Origin: Chaetoceros tenuissimus
Lineage: Eukaryota > Bacillariophyta > Thalassiosirophyceae > Chaetocerotales > Chaetocerotaceae
DNA: 64,000 bases
Assembly: GCA_021927905.1 (NCBI GenBank)
Contig: BLLK01000020.1
Span: forward strand, 1 to 64,000
Direction: 5' to 3'
This document shows positions 15,001-26,829 of this stretch, piece after piece; position 1 is the first letter of the stretch; each line of letters opens with the position of its first letter. The translations under genes and the position numbers were made by a program. Below the pieces are notes generated by a model. The model was not told the origin of the DNA. It saw only the letters and a program-made list of their open reading frames with translations, and ran no database searches.

Positions 15001-18000
15001 ATCTCCATCCATCATCATCTATTCTATCTTATACTACATACTTTCAATAAACGAAACCCTATCTCTCAAAATTTCACTCTTCTATCTTCCTCCTCACATT
15101 CATACTTCTTCTAACAACATTACGGTTAGCTCACACTTACTCCACTCACCTGCTTCTCATTCAATCTCTGCTCTTCATCATCCAATAACATCATACTCCA
15201 ATCTTTAACATACACCCAATCTTCCTTTCTCTCTCTGCTATCTCCATCCATCATCATCTATTCTATCTTATACTACATACTTTCAATAAACGAAACCCTA
15301 TCTCTCAAAATTTCACTCTTCTATCTTCCTCCTCACATTCACACTTCTTCTAACAACATTACGGTTAGCTCACACTTACTCCACTCACCTGCTTCTCATT
15401 CAATCTCTGCTCTTCATCATCCAATAACATCATAACTCAATCTAAAACATACACACAATCTTCCTTTTCTCTATGCTATCTCCATCCATCATCATCTATT
15501 CTATCATATTCTATCTACCTCCAATAAACCGAAACCCTAACTCTCAAAATTTCACTCTTCTATCTTCCTACTCACATTCACACTTCTTCTATCAACTCCA
15601 CGGTTAGCTTACACTTACTCCACTCACCTGCTTCTCATTCAATCTCTGCTCTTCATCATCCAATAACATCATAACTCAATATAAATCATATTCACAATCT
15701 TCCTTTCTCTCTCTGCTATCTCCATCCATCATCATCTATTCTATCTCATACTACTATCTTCCATAAACCAAAACCCTACTGCTCAAATTTTCACTCTTCT
15801 ATCTTCCTCCTCACATTCACACTTCTTCTATCAACACTACGGTTAGCTTACACTTACTCCACTCACCTGCTTCTCATTCAATCTCTGCTCTTCATCATCC
15901 AATACCATCATAATCCAATCTAAAACATACACCACACAATCTTCCTTTCTCTCTCTGCTATCTCCATCCATCATCATCTATTCTATCATATTCTACATAC
16001 TTTCAATAAACGAAACCCTATCTCTCAAAATTTCACTCTTCTATCTTCCTCCTCACATTCACACTTCATCTAACAACATTACGGTTAGCTCACACTTACT
16101 CCACTCACCTGCTTCTCATTCAATCTCTGCTCTTCATCATCCAATAACATCATACTCCAATCTATAACATACACCCAATCTTCCTTTCTCTCTCTGCTAT
16201 CTCCATCCATCATCATCTATTCTATCTTATACTACATACTTTCAATAAACGAAACCCTATCTCTCAAAATTTCACTCTTCTATCTTCCTCCTCACATTCA
16301 CACTTCTTCTAACAACATTACGGTTAGCTCACACTTACTCCACTCACATAGCTACTGCTTCTCATTCAATCTGCCAATAGCTACATCATCTCACAAATAA
16401 CGTCATCATATTTCAATCTATACCAACCACACAATCTTCCTTTCTCTGTCTGCTATCTCCATTCCATGTCATCCTATTCTATCAAATACTACATCCCTTC
16501 AATAAACCAAACCCTATCTCTTAAAATTTCACTCTTCTATCTTCACTCCTCACATTCACACTTCTTCTAACAACATTCACGGTTAGCTCACTTACTCCAC
16601 TCACCTGCTTCTGCTTCTCATTCAATCTCTGCTCTTCGCCAAACTCCTGCAAATAACGTCATCATATTTCAATCTATACAACCACAATCTTCCTTTCTCT
16701 GTGCTATATCTCCATCCATCATCATCTATTCTATCAAAATACTACATCCCTTCAATACACCAAACCCTATCTCTTAAAATTTCACTCTTCTATCTTCCTC
16801 CTCACATTCACACTTCTTCTAACAACATTACGGTTAGCTCACACTTACTCCACTCACCTGCTTCTGCTTCTCATTCAATCTCTGCTCTTCATCATCTCAC
16901 AAATAACGTCATCATATTTCAATCTATACCAACCACACAATCTTCCTTTCTCTGTCTGCTATCTCCATCCATCATCATCTATTCTATCACAATACTACAT
17001 CCCTTCAATAAACCAAACCCTATCTCTTAAAATTTCACTCTTCTATCTTCCTCCTCACATTCACACTTCTTCTAACAACATTACGGTTAGCTCACACTTA
17101 CTCCACTCACCTGCTTCTCATTCAATCTCTGCTCTTCAACATCCAATAACATCATTACCCAATCTATAACATACACACACTCTACCTTTCTCTCTCTGCT
17201 ATCTCCATCCATCATCATCTATTCTATCTCATACTACATCCCTTCAATAAACGAAACCCTATCTCTCAAAATTTCACTCTTCTATCTTCCTCCTCACATT
17301 CACACTTCTTCTAACAACATTACGGTTAGCTCACACTTACTCCACTCACCTGCTTCTCATTCAATCTCTGCTCTTCATCATCCAATAACATCATACTCCA
17401 ATCTATAACATACCCCCAATCTTCCTTTCTCTCTCTGCTATCTCCATCCATCATCATCTATTCTATCTTATACTACATACTTTCAATAAACGAAACCCTA
17501 CCTCTCAAAATTTCACTCTTCTATCTTCCTCCTCACATTCACACTTCTTCTAACAACATTACGGTTAGCTCACACTTACTCCACTCACCTGCTTCTCATT
17601 CAATCTCTGCTCTTCATCATCCAATAACATCATACTCCAATCTATAACATACACCCAATCTTCCTTTCTCTCTCTCTGCTATCTCCATCCATCATCATCT
17701 ATTCTATCTTATACTACATACTTTCAATAAACGAAACCCTACCTCTCAAAATTTCACTCTTCTATCTTCCTCCTCACATTCACACTTCTTCTAACAACAT
17801 TACGGTTAGCTCACACTTACTCCACTCACCTGCTTCTCATTCAATCTCTGCTCTTCATCATCCAATAACATCATACTCCAATCTATAACATACCCCCAAT
17901 CTTCCTTTCTCTCTCTGCTATCTCCATCCATCATCATCTATTCTATCTTATACTACATACTTTCAATAAACGAAACCCTACCTCTCAAAATTTCACTCTT

Positions 18001-21000
18001 CTATCTTCCTCCTCACATTCACACTTCATCTAACAACATTACGGTTAGCTCACACTTACTCCACTCACCTGCTTCTCATTCAATCTCTGCTCTTCATCAT
18101 CCAATAACATCATACTCCAATCTATAACATACACCCAATCTTCCTTTCTCTCTCTGCTATCTCCATCCATCATCATCTATTCTATCTTATACTACATACT
18201 TTCAATAAACGAAACCCTATCTCTCAAAATTTCACTCTTCTATCTTCCTCCTCACATTCATACTTCTTCTAACAACATTACGGTTAGCTCACACTTACTC
18301 CACTCACCTGCTTCTCATTCAATCTCTGCTCTTCATCATCCAATAACATCATACTCCAATCTTTAACATACACCCAATCTTCCTTTCTCTCTCTGCTATC
18401 TCCATCCATCATCATCTATTCTATCTTATACTACATACTTTCAATAAACGAAACCCTATCTCTCAAAATTTCACTCTTCTATCTTCCTCCTCACATTCAC
18501 ACTTCTTCTAACAACATTACGGTTAGCTCACACTTACTCCACTCACCTGCTTCTCATTCAATCTCTGCTCTTCATCATCCAATAACATCATAACTCAATA
18601 TAAATCATATTCACAATCTTCCTTTCTCTCTCTGCTATCTCCATCCATCATCATCTATTCTTTCTCATACTACTATCTTCCATAAACCAAAACCCTACTG
18701 CTCAAACTTTCACTCTTCTATCTTCCTCCTCACATTCACACTTCTTCTATCAACACTACGGTTAGCTTACACTTACTCCACTCACCTGCTTCTCATTCAA
18801 TCTCTGCTCTTCATCATCCAATAACATCATAACTCAATATAAATCATATTCACAATCTTCCTTTCTCTCTCTGCTATCTCCATCCGTCATCATCTATTCT
18901 TTCTCATACTACTATCTTCCATAAACCAAAACCCTACTGCTCAAACTTTCACTCTTCTATCTTCCTCCTCACATTCACACTTCTTCTATCAACACTACGG
19001 TTAGCTTACACTTACTCCACTCACCTGCTTCTCATTCAATCTCTGCTCTTCATCATCCAATAACATCATAACTCAATATAAATCATATTCACAATCTTCC
19101 TTTCTCTCTCTGCTATCTCCATCCATCATCATCTATTCTATCTCATACTACTATCTTCCATAAACCAAAACCCTACTGCTCAAACTTTCACTCTTCTATC
19201 TTTATCTCACTTCTGCTTCGGAAGCTTATACTGTATTCACAATCTTCCTTTCTCTCTGCTATCTCCATCCATCATCTATTCTATCTCATACTATCTTCCA
19301 TAAACCAAATCCTACTGCTCAAACTTTTCCTCTTCTATCTTCCTCCTCACATTCACCTTCTATCAACCTTTTCACGGTTGGCTTACACTTACTCCACTCA
19401 CCTGCTTCTCATTCAATCTCTGCTCTTCATCATCCAATAACATCATAACTCAATATAAATCATATTCACAATCTTCCTTTCTCTCTCTGCTATCTCCATC
19501 CATCATCATCTATTCTATCTCATACTACTATCTTCCATAAACCAAAACCCTACTGCTCAAACTTTCACTCTTCTATCTTCCTCCTCACATTCACACTTCT
19601 TCTATCAACACTACGGTTAGCTTACACTTACTCCACTCACCTGCTTCTCATTCAATCTCTGTTCTTCATCATCCAATAACATCATAACTCAATCTAAATC
19701 ATACACACAATCTTCCTTTTCTCTCTCTGCTTTCTCCATCCATCATCATCTATTCTATCTAATACTATCTTCCATAAACTCAAACCCTACCTCTCAAAAT
19801 TTCACTCTTCTATCTTCCTCCTCACATTCACACTTCTTCTATCAACACTACGGTTAGCTTACACTTACTCCACTCACCTGCTTCTCATTCAATCTCTGCT
19901 CTTCATCATCCAATAACATCATAACTCAATATAAATCATATTCACAATCTTCCTTTCTCTCTCTGCTATCTCCATCCATCATCATCTATTCTATCTCATA
20001 CTACTATCTTCCATAAACCAAAACCCTACTGCTCAAACTTTCACTCTTCTATCTTCCTCCTCACATTCACACTTCTTCTATCAACACTACGGTTAGCTTA
20101 CACTTACTCCACTCACCTGCTTCTCATTCAATCTCTGCTCTTCATCATCCAATAACATCATAACTCAATCTAAATCATATTCACAATCTTCCTTTCTCTC
20201 TCTGCTATCTCCATCCATCATCATCTATTCTATCTCATACTACTATCTTCCATAAACCAAAACCCTACTGCTCAAACTTTCACTCTTCTATCTTCCTCCT
20301 CACATTCACACTTCTTCTATCAACACTACGGTTAGCTTACACTTACTCCACTCACCTGCTTCTCATTCAATCTCTGCTCTTCATCATCCAATAACATCAT
20401 AACTCAATCTAAATCATATTCACAATCTTCCTTTCTCTCTCTGCTATCTCCATCCATCATCATCTATTCTATCTCATACTACTATCTTCCATAAACCAAA
20501 ACCCTACTGCTCAAACTTTCACTCTTCTATCTTCCTCCTCACATTCACACTTCTTCTATCAACACTACGGTTAGCTTACACTTACTCCACTCACCTGCTT
20601 CTCATTCAATCTCTGCTCTTCATCATCCAATAACATCATAACTCAATATAAATCATATTCACAATCTTCCTTTCTCTCTCTGCTATCTCCATCCATCATC
20701 ATCTATTCTATCTCATACTACTATCTTCCATAAACCAAAACCCTACTGCTCAAACTTTCACTCTTCTATCTTCCTCCTCACATTCACACTTCTTCTATCA
20801 ACACTACGGTTAGCTTACACTTACTCCACTCACCTGCTTCTCATTCAATCTCTGCTCTTCATCATCCAATAACATCATAACTCAATATAAATCATATTCA
20901 CAATCTTCCTTTCTCTCTCTGCTATCTCCATCCATCATCATCTATTCTATCTCATACTACTATCTTCCATAAACCAAAACCCTACTGCTCAAACTTTCAC

Positions 21001-21496
21001 TCTTCTATCTTCCTCCTCACATTCACACTTCTTCTATCAACACTACGGTTAGCTTACACTTACTCCACTCACCTGCTTCTCATTCAATCTCTGCTCTTCA
21101 TCATCCAATAACATCATAACTCAATATAAATCATATTCACAATCTTCCTTTCTCTCTCTGCTATCTCCATCCATCATCATCTATTCTATCTCATACTACT
21201 ATCTTCCATAAACCAAAACCCTACTGCTCAAACTTTCACTCTTCTATCTTCCTCCTCACATTCACACTTCTTCTATCAACACTACGGTTAGCTTACACTT
21301 ACTCCACTCACCTGCTTCTCATTCAATCTCTGCTCTTCATCATCCACTAACATCATAACTCAATATAAATCATATTCACAATCTTCCTTTCTCTCTCTGC
21401 TATCTCCATCCATCATCATCTATTCTATCTCATACTACTATCTTCCATAAACCAAAACCCTACTGCTCAAACTTTCACTCTTCTATCTTCCTCCTC
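1..21496. repeat. Satellite array A, monomer about 239-254 bp, roughly 88-90 copies
   Basis: Head-to-tail copies of one unit fill this stretch. The landmark 'aacaacattacg' recurs at 1, 255, 508, 747, 986 and 1225, giving periods of 254, 253, 239, 239 and 239 bp. The + strand is C/T/A with very little G; G is confined to a few fixed spots such as 'cctgcttc', 'ctctctgc' and 'acggttagc'. Four monomer variants form blocks: a long type with 'caccaataccgtcatc' (mainly 1-3.4 kb and near 16.4-17.0 kb); a type with 'catactccaatctataac' (0.5-1.5 kb, 14.6-18.5 kb); a type with 'cattacccaatctataac' (about 3.5-14.5 kb); and a type with 'ctactgctcaaactttc' (18.6-21.5 kb). Damaged monomers lie near 10.14-10.18, 16.35-16.70 and 19.20-19.38 kb. 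The window starts inside the array, so its full length is unknown. No transposon protein or plausible gene is inside; the open frames there are by-products of low G content. Centromeric or subtelomeric location is possible, but the sequence does not show which. Confidence 0.97.
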
Positions 21497-21905
21497 ACAA
21501 CAAAACCTATCTACTTGTCATATCCATCTCCAAACACCTTACACCTTAATATTCATTTCTATCCACTTACAAACTCACTTTACTCATTCAACATTCTCTC
21601 ATTACACTTCACATCCACCATTCATCTCTCTTTCTCTTCTCCATTAATCAATCATCAAAATATTACTCACTTTACACACCTTCATCTACACTTATCTTAC
21701 CCCTGCCACAACACAATTTCATTCCTTCATACATCAACAAAACCTATCTACTTTTCATATCCATCTCCAAACACCTTACACCTCAATATTCATTTCTATC
21801 CACTTACAAACTCACTTTACTCATTCAACATTCTCTCCTTACACTTCACATCCACCATACATCTCTCTTTCTCTTCTCCATTAATCAATCATCAAAATAT
21901 CACAT
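21497..21905. repeat. Satellite B, about 1.7 copies of a 237-bp unit
   Basis: A second, different tandem repeat follows array A directly. The landmark 'caacaaaacctatctac' occurs at about 21498 and 21735, a period of 237 bp, and the copies are nearly identical. It has the same G-poor C/T/A bias as array A but no obvious sequence relation beyond 'ctcctcaca' at the junction. The second copy is cut off near 21905, where the retroelement relic begins. A 168-codon open frame across this block is a composition artefact, because it repeats itself every 79 residues. Confidence 0.9.
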
Positions 21906-21906
21906 C

Positions 21907-22548
21907 TCAGGAAATGCCACCTGTAAATACTCTCTCCACATTCAAGAGGCACAGTGTCAATATGTGTTTTGATTGGAAGTTGCTTGTTTCTTTAAACAGA
22001 TCATCTTGTTTACATGTATGATGCCATCTATGTTGAGCTTTAATGAGATTTGTATGTTTCCCTTGTGCCATTGTTTTAATGTATCTTTCTAACACTTCCC
22101 AGTTTACTGTATCAAACTGGTGTGAAGACCATCCTGTTGTTTCCATTATATACTGCTGTAATTTTTCTCCCTGTAAGTGGAGAAGTAGTTGCTGATGGAA
22201 ATCCTTGAGTAATTGGTATTCCATTTAATAGAATCTGTGCCTTTTCACTGACAAAGAAAGGTAGCTTTTTTGGCAATTATAAATCTTTTAGCTAATTGAA
22301 CTGTACTGAAGAAGCATTTTCCAAACTTACATTTGAGTCCAACATTCTCAAGTAGGAAAAAAACTTTTTCCAGCTTCTCCAGATGCTTCAAATATGAACC
22401 ATGGGTAATTACCAAGAGATCATCAATGTAGATGTAGCAATGTACTGAAATGCACACTCCAATATGTAACCTATTATAGGAGTTCTTGCCAAAAGGTGTA
22501 GAAATAGTATAGATTTCCTTTGCATTTATAGATAATGTTATTATAGAA
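21907..22548 (-). pseudogene. Ty3/gypsy-type reverse transcriptase relic
   Basis: On the - strand, the frame from about 22548 to 22245 carries an RT palm signature. It has a 'TPFGK' segment and a degraded 'RLPMGV'-like stretch (read as RLHIGVCIS), then directly 'YIYIDDLLVITHGS' (the YxDD catalytic motif), then 'HLEKLEKVF' and 'VGLKCKFGKC'. This order is typical of Ty3/gypsy RT. The usual 20-30 residues between the PMG motif and YxDD are missing, so there is an internal deletion. A second - strand frame (22224-21907) begins about 20 bp further on. It has a 'FDTVNWEVLERYIK' stretch of the kind found in the 3' part of algal retroelement polyproteins. No LTRs, RNase H or integrase could be recognised. 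The relic ends at the satellite B boundary. Confidence 0.75.
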
Positions 22549-22741
22549 GAAGTTGTGATAAAAAGGGGTCTATCTGGAAAAAAAGAAGGTTGAGATGCTG
22601 GGTGCTACTTTTTTATTCTCCTTCCTTCATTTTCTATACAAATGTGTAGACATGGATGTAAAATGGAACAAGTATGTACAGTTAGGTTTTTCACAGCATT
22701 ATAGATTTTAGGGGGAGTCCAACAATCATTTTTTCCTTATG

Positions 22742-22855
22742 TAGCTAGAAATTGGGGTTAGGTCCCATCTTCGTCTATATAGCTAGGGTTTAGGGTTAGG
22801 TCCCATCTTCGTCTATATAGCTAGAGATTAGGGTTAGGTCCCATCTTCTTGTCAA
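22742..22855. repeat. Three tandem copies of a 38-bp unit with telomere-like core
   Basis: The unit starts with 'tagctag' at 22742, 22780 and 22818 and contains 'ggttaggtcccatcttc'. The middle copy reads 'gggtttagggttagg', close to two turns of a TTAGGG/TTTAGGG telomere repeat. Copies differ by a few bases. Confidence 0.85.
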
Positions 22856-24540
22856 CTATATATTGATAGAATATTGGCAGGTTCTGATCTTTTCGATGAA
22901 TCGAACATCATTGGAATTGTCGTCGTCATATATCGAACATCATTGTGAGATCGATACAGATCGAATATGTACTTACAAAGTATTCGACGTCATAAAAAAG
23001 ATTACTTACTAAACTACACCATGCGACATGATTGGAAATTCATTTAGTAAACTGGCTACAGAACCACTACGGGAGCTTATCATTAATAATATCAGTTGTT
23101 AGTGCTGGTACTCAAGTACGTCGATGTCAATGCGTTGACAGAGCTAACTCTATGCATTTATTAATGATAATGCTCTGATAGCCAATCACATCGCTCCTTA
23201 TTAATGATAAAGAGAGCTTTATTAATGATAACGAGAACTTTTTAAAGCTTGATTTAACTGCCGTACTTACTCGAACTAAATGAGCTATGACCTCATTTTT
23301 CCGCGGTCATTATCAAGATACATTGAAACTCATAGATTCATACATTCGAACTGCTGTAGTGAATTCATTTCACTGTATCATACCCAAATACCAATTTGAT
23401 ATATACTAAAAATAACTTAGCTGCGAAGCTGTGGTGTGAAAGGTTCGAAGTATACGAAATGAATAAAGGAAAATGAGGAAATATGAGCAGCTGCTGTGGA
23501 ATTTGAAGATAGGTTCAAGAAGGTGCATCATTATATCTTTGCGAGGAATGCGCTTTTCTCTTTCATGATTACGGGTTCACATACTTGTTTCAATTTTATC
23601 TCTCCATGGATCTGTCAGTAATGTGAAAGCGAGTCCGTACATGAGTACTTTTTCATAAGAGATATCTTGACGAGCTGCTTGAATTTGGCTTGTTGTGTCG
23701 GGTTTAATTGATGCTACCACTTACCACTGAAGGCAAAAAAAGGATACACCGACGCAGGAATTGAATCAAATGAGGTTGTATATTTCTTAATCAGATTCTC
23801 GATTCAGTGCTTTGTGCGAATGTCAGGGGTATAAAAATTCAAGATGAGGGCGAGTATCCAATAGAGATACTGTTGCGAAAAGGAATGGCTGACGTTTAAA
23901 TACACAGCTCAACAATCAACTGGCTATTATATCTCGACACAAAATGGTTTAGATTATATAGGATACGCAGAAAGATGTTTTTGAAGACTACAATGGGATC
24001 AACTGAAATCGTTTTCAAATCGTCATTGTTATTTCTATACTATACGATGTCAATAAAAAGAATTGCGCATTTCCTGTTTACCATAGAACACAATGAAAGC
24101 GCTATAAAAGTATTCGTTAGATAAAATAATTAGTTCCAATCAATATGATGAAAAGGATTGTTGCTTTCGCTATAGTTTCTCCTAAAATTCGACAAAAATA
24201 CAAAATTTTGCTCTAGAAGAAAGATTCTACATATAAATCTTATTCAAGGTGAGTCTATCTAGTATCTTTGCAATACCTTCATCGATTCGATTGAGCATTG
24301 TTGTCATGTTTTCAATTTCGTACGCCAAATAAGGAAAGAGAACTGAAAATGACTGCAAGTCATTGGAAATGAAAAATCTCCCTCTTTTTTCCTCCTTTTT
24401 TTCGCTTCTAGTTTAATATCAACTCCCGTAGTGGTACCAAAGCCAGTAAACTGGACAACGAGAAACGAAGTGGAACTACACCAAGGTATCTCTCTGCCAT
24501 ATTTTATATTTACAACATCTCTCTCCAATACATAAAGTAA
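22856..24540. other. Intergenic, no supported gene
   Basis: No coding frame here resembles a protein. The only small structures seen are the word 'atcgaacatcattg' twice (about 22900-22945) and 'attaatgataa' three times (about 23160-23230). An 80-codon frame on the - strand at 24304-24543 shows no family features. Confidence 0.6.
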
Positions 24541-24858
24541 CACATTTATAAAAAAGATGACATCAAGAACGTCGGCGACTTTACTGACTCTTCATCTTCA
24601 TCTCTGCCTCACCAATATTCAACTAGTATCACATCTTCCGTGGCATCGTCGTCATTCTCATCTTCACATGCATGCAGCATCTTCGTCTATGAATCTGACC
24701 AGCAGCAACAACATGACACCGGAAATTTATTTATCGCGAGTCTTGGATGTCTCTCAGAAGTATATTCAATCTGCACTCGATCAAATGAAGTCACTTCTAT
24801 TTCCTATGAAAATGAATTCATTTATGTCATGAGCCAAAAAGAAATGAATTCAAGATGA
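24541..24858 (+). other. Unassigned open stretch, possible exon fragment
   Basis: A frame is open from just after an in-frame TAA at 24538 to a stop ending at 24858, about 105 codons. Its first ATG is at 24640. It starts Ser/Thr-rich (DSSSSSLPHQYSTS) and continues as ordinary mixed sequence. I do not recognise it. It could be the last exon of a lost gene or chance. No splice acceptor or partner exon can be argued for. Confidence 0.2.
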
Positions 24859-24943
24859 CTAAGAAAAGATGCCGTGTAATGGTCTCCGATCATTTGGTTG
24901 CAGCCTATGGCAGCATATCTTCGCTAGCAACAAGATCGAATTA

Positions 24944-25212
24944 ATTGAAATAAACAAGCCAAGGAAGAAAATTTTCAATATGCGAGATATGATAAGAATC
25001 ATTTCTTCAAATAAACATATGACTTTGCCTTTTTTGTATCTATGGAACAAATGTTAAAAATCAGAAATGAGAGATTAACATGATTGAGATAAACAAGCCA
25101 GGGAAGCAAGGTTTGAATATGCGAAAAATGATAGGAATTATTTCTGCAAATAGCGAGAAATGTTTTTGTATTTGTATCTTTGGAGCAACCATTAAAAATC
25201 AGAAATGACAGA
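24944..25212. repeat. Imperfect tandem duplication, unit about 139 bp
   Basis: The block beginning 'attgaaataaacaagcc' (24944) recurs as 'attgagataaacaagcc' (25083) and both end in 'ttaaaaatcagaaatga'. The copies differ at many positions, so the duplication is old. Small open frames over it are not conserved between the copies, which argues against coding. Confidence 0.8.
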
Positions 25213-25517
25213 GCCTCTTATGCATTCATTCGTTGGGCTTTATTGGGATATTCGTTGAAATAAATTGAATTATGGATAGTGTTTCAGTTTCCGAAAGTAT
25301 GAGAATAGAAAATATCAGTCGTAAAAGCCTCAAAAAGAAATGCTGTACAAACGGATCATGCAATCCTAAAAGAGTTGGAATCTTTATTTTTTAAAATCAA
25401 TCAAAGTTAAAGGAATTCTATATACTAACTTATTTCAAAGTCAATTCTAACTTTTATTTCAGCATCAAGCCTAGTGCAAAATCACATTCGACCGACCGAA
25501 ACTTCTCATTACCATTT
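25213..25517. other. Intergenic, nothing recognised
   Basis: AT-rich sequence downstream of the - strand membrane-protein gene, probably including its 3' UTR. No frame or repeat of note. Confidence 0.5.
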
Positions 25518-26829
25518 TTAAATCTTGCTTTCGACGTAAAAGGATCCCTTGTAATGCTTGGAGTCATGCAATTTCAAGATATTCTTCAATTTCACGATAT
25601 ACATGGCAACGAATACGATACCAACAACGAATAAACCAATGAACCCATCAGCAACAGTCGATCTTTTGGATACAATCGCATATCCTTCCGCCGAAGTTCC
25701 AACTTTGATTCCCTTGATATAATCACAAGCATAATCATATTCACCCGACTTCATATTAGTTTCACATTTACCAGATGCATCATATAGAGTAGAGCATGAA
25801 TCACGTGGATATCCGAAATCATAGGTCTTTTGATTGACTCCTCCCTTTGGTGCATTCATGAGATAGATGTAGTCTGTTGAAAAAGAAGTAAAAATAGAAT
25901 GAGAGACACGAAAATAACATAGTATATCTCATCATATATACATCAAAACAATAATTTCACTTACTCTCAGAACATGGAATACATGGATCTTCGACCAAGC
26001 TATCTTTCGAGTACGGCAAATCATTTCCAGTGGCCGACTTGTAACAATCAGCACCTCGTGTCGATCCCCCATTACATTTCGCCAAAGTCGAACAGGTATC
26101 ATCTGTAAATAGATTGAATTTAATAGATCCTCCTTGTGCAGCACAGTATGGACCCATATAATATTGAACCGCATTTCCTTCGTCATTCATGTACATATCA
26201 TCAGTTCCATCAAAGTCAAAAGCTGCACAGGTGGCATAATCATTAATATCAAATGCATTATTTCCATCATCATTGTAATACAATTTACGATATCCATAAT
26301 ACTGATCATTGCCATCACCGTCATTTCCATCGTCGCCATTATTGACATCGTCATCTCCTGCATAGAATGCTTGATATTCTGCTTTAGTGTCGAGATATGC
26401 AGCGACAAAGGTATCCATGTCAACGACGTAATCTCCATAGTCTGCTCCTTTGATACTCTTTAGCAAATGACTCTCATCAAGCCACGGGTTGTATTTGCTA
26501 CAGGAAGCATAAGGCACCAATCTGTATCTCACAAGTCTCTTTGTAGAAACTCTAATGTCGTCTTCGTCAGCTGCATCTTTGTTCCAGTGTTTAATAGTGT
26601 GACAGCCTTGGAACTGAATCGAATATTTCTCGATATCAGCAGCTTGTACGTACTGATTGTTGTTCTGATTATTGGCATTGTACTCATTGTTGTAATTTGC
26701 ATAATTATAGTTCTTCAGGTCTCGTTCACTTTGATTGAGAAGTCTCGACAGAGCCGCCTTCTTCATTGGAATATCTGTAGCAGCAGAGATGCTCTCTTCC
26801 TTTACTTGAGTCTTGGCTTGACTTGTCAT
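25518..26829 (-). CDS. Single-pass membrane protein of a conserved, unnamed algal family (2 exons)
   Basis: Two exons: 26829-25965 and 25873-25518. The 91-bp intron has a GTAAGT donor (25964) and a CAACAG acceptor, and joins codons in frame to give 406 aa. An in-frame stop lies upstream of the ATG, so this start is the first Met of that frame. Seen: Asn/Tyr-rich stretch at residues 40-60; a conserved-looking 'YSIQFQGCHTIKHWN' block; 'YGDYVVDMDTFV'; an Asp/Gly/Asn-rich acidic insert near 155-178; about a dozen Cys in the second half; one hydrophobic span at 365-382 (IGLFVVGIVFVAMYIV); and a 24-residue basic tail. The layout suggests a large Cys-bonded outer domain and a short cytosolic tail. 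From memory, proteins with the 'QFQGCHT...W' pattern are common in diatoms, but I know of no function. No signal peptide is visible at the N-terminus, so an upstream exon may be missing from this model. Confidence 0.85.

Noticed and set aside
16701-17030. 109-codon frame in the satellite
   Set aside because: Translates repeated monomer text (PSSSIL..., HSPASASHS...) and has no protein-like features.
1-21496. CRISPR-like array
   Set aside because: Units are about 240 bp of contiguous repeat without short repeat/unique spacer alternation, and the setting is eukaryotic.
21515-22021. 168-codon frame over satellite B
   Set aside because: The translation repeats itself with the 237-bp DNA period, so it is a tandem-repeat artefact.
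22856-24300. tRNA or small RNA genes
   Set aside because: I looked for B-box-like GGTTCGA words and cloverleaf pairing here and in the other gene-free stretches. The isolated 'ggttcgaag' at about 23441 has no matching A-box or acceptor stem.
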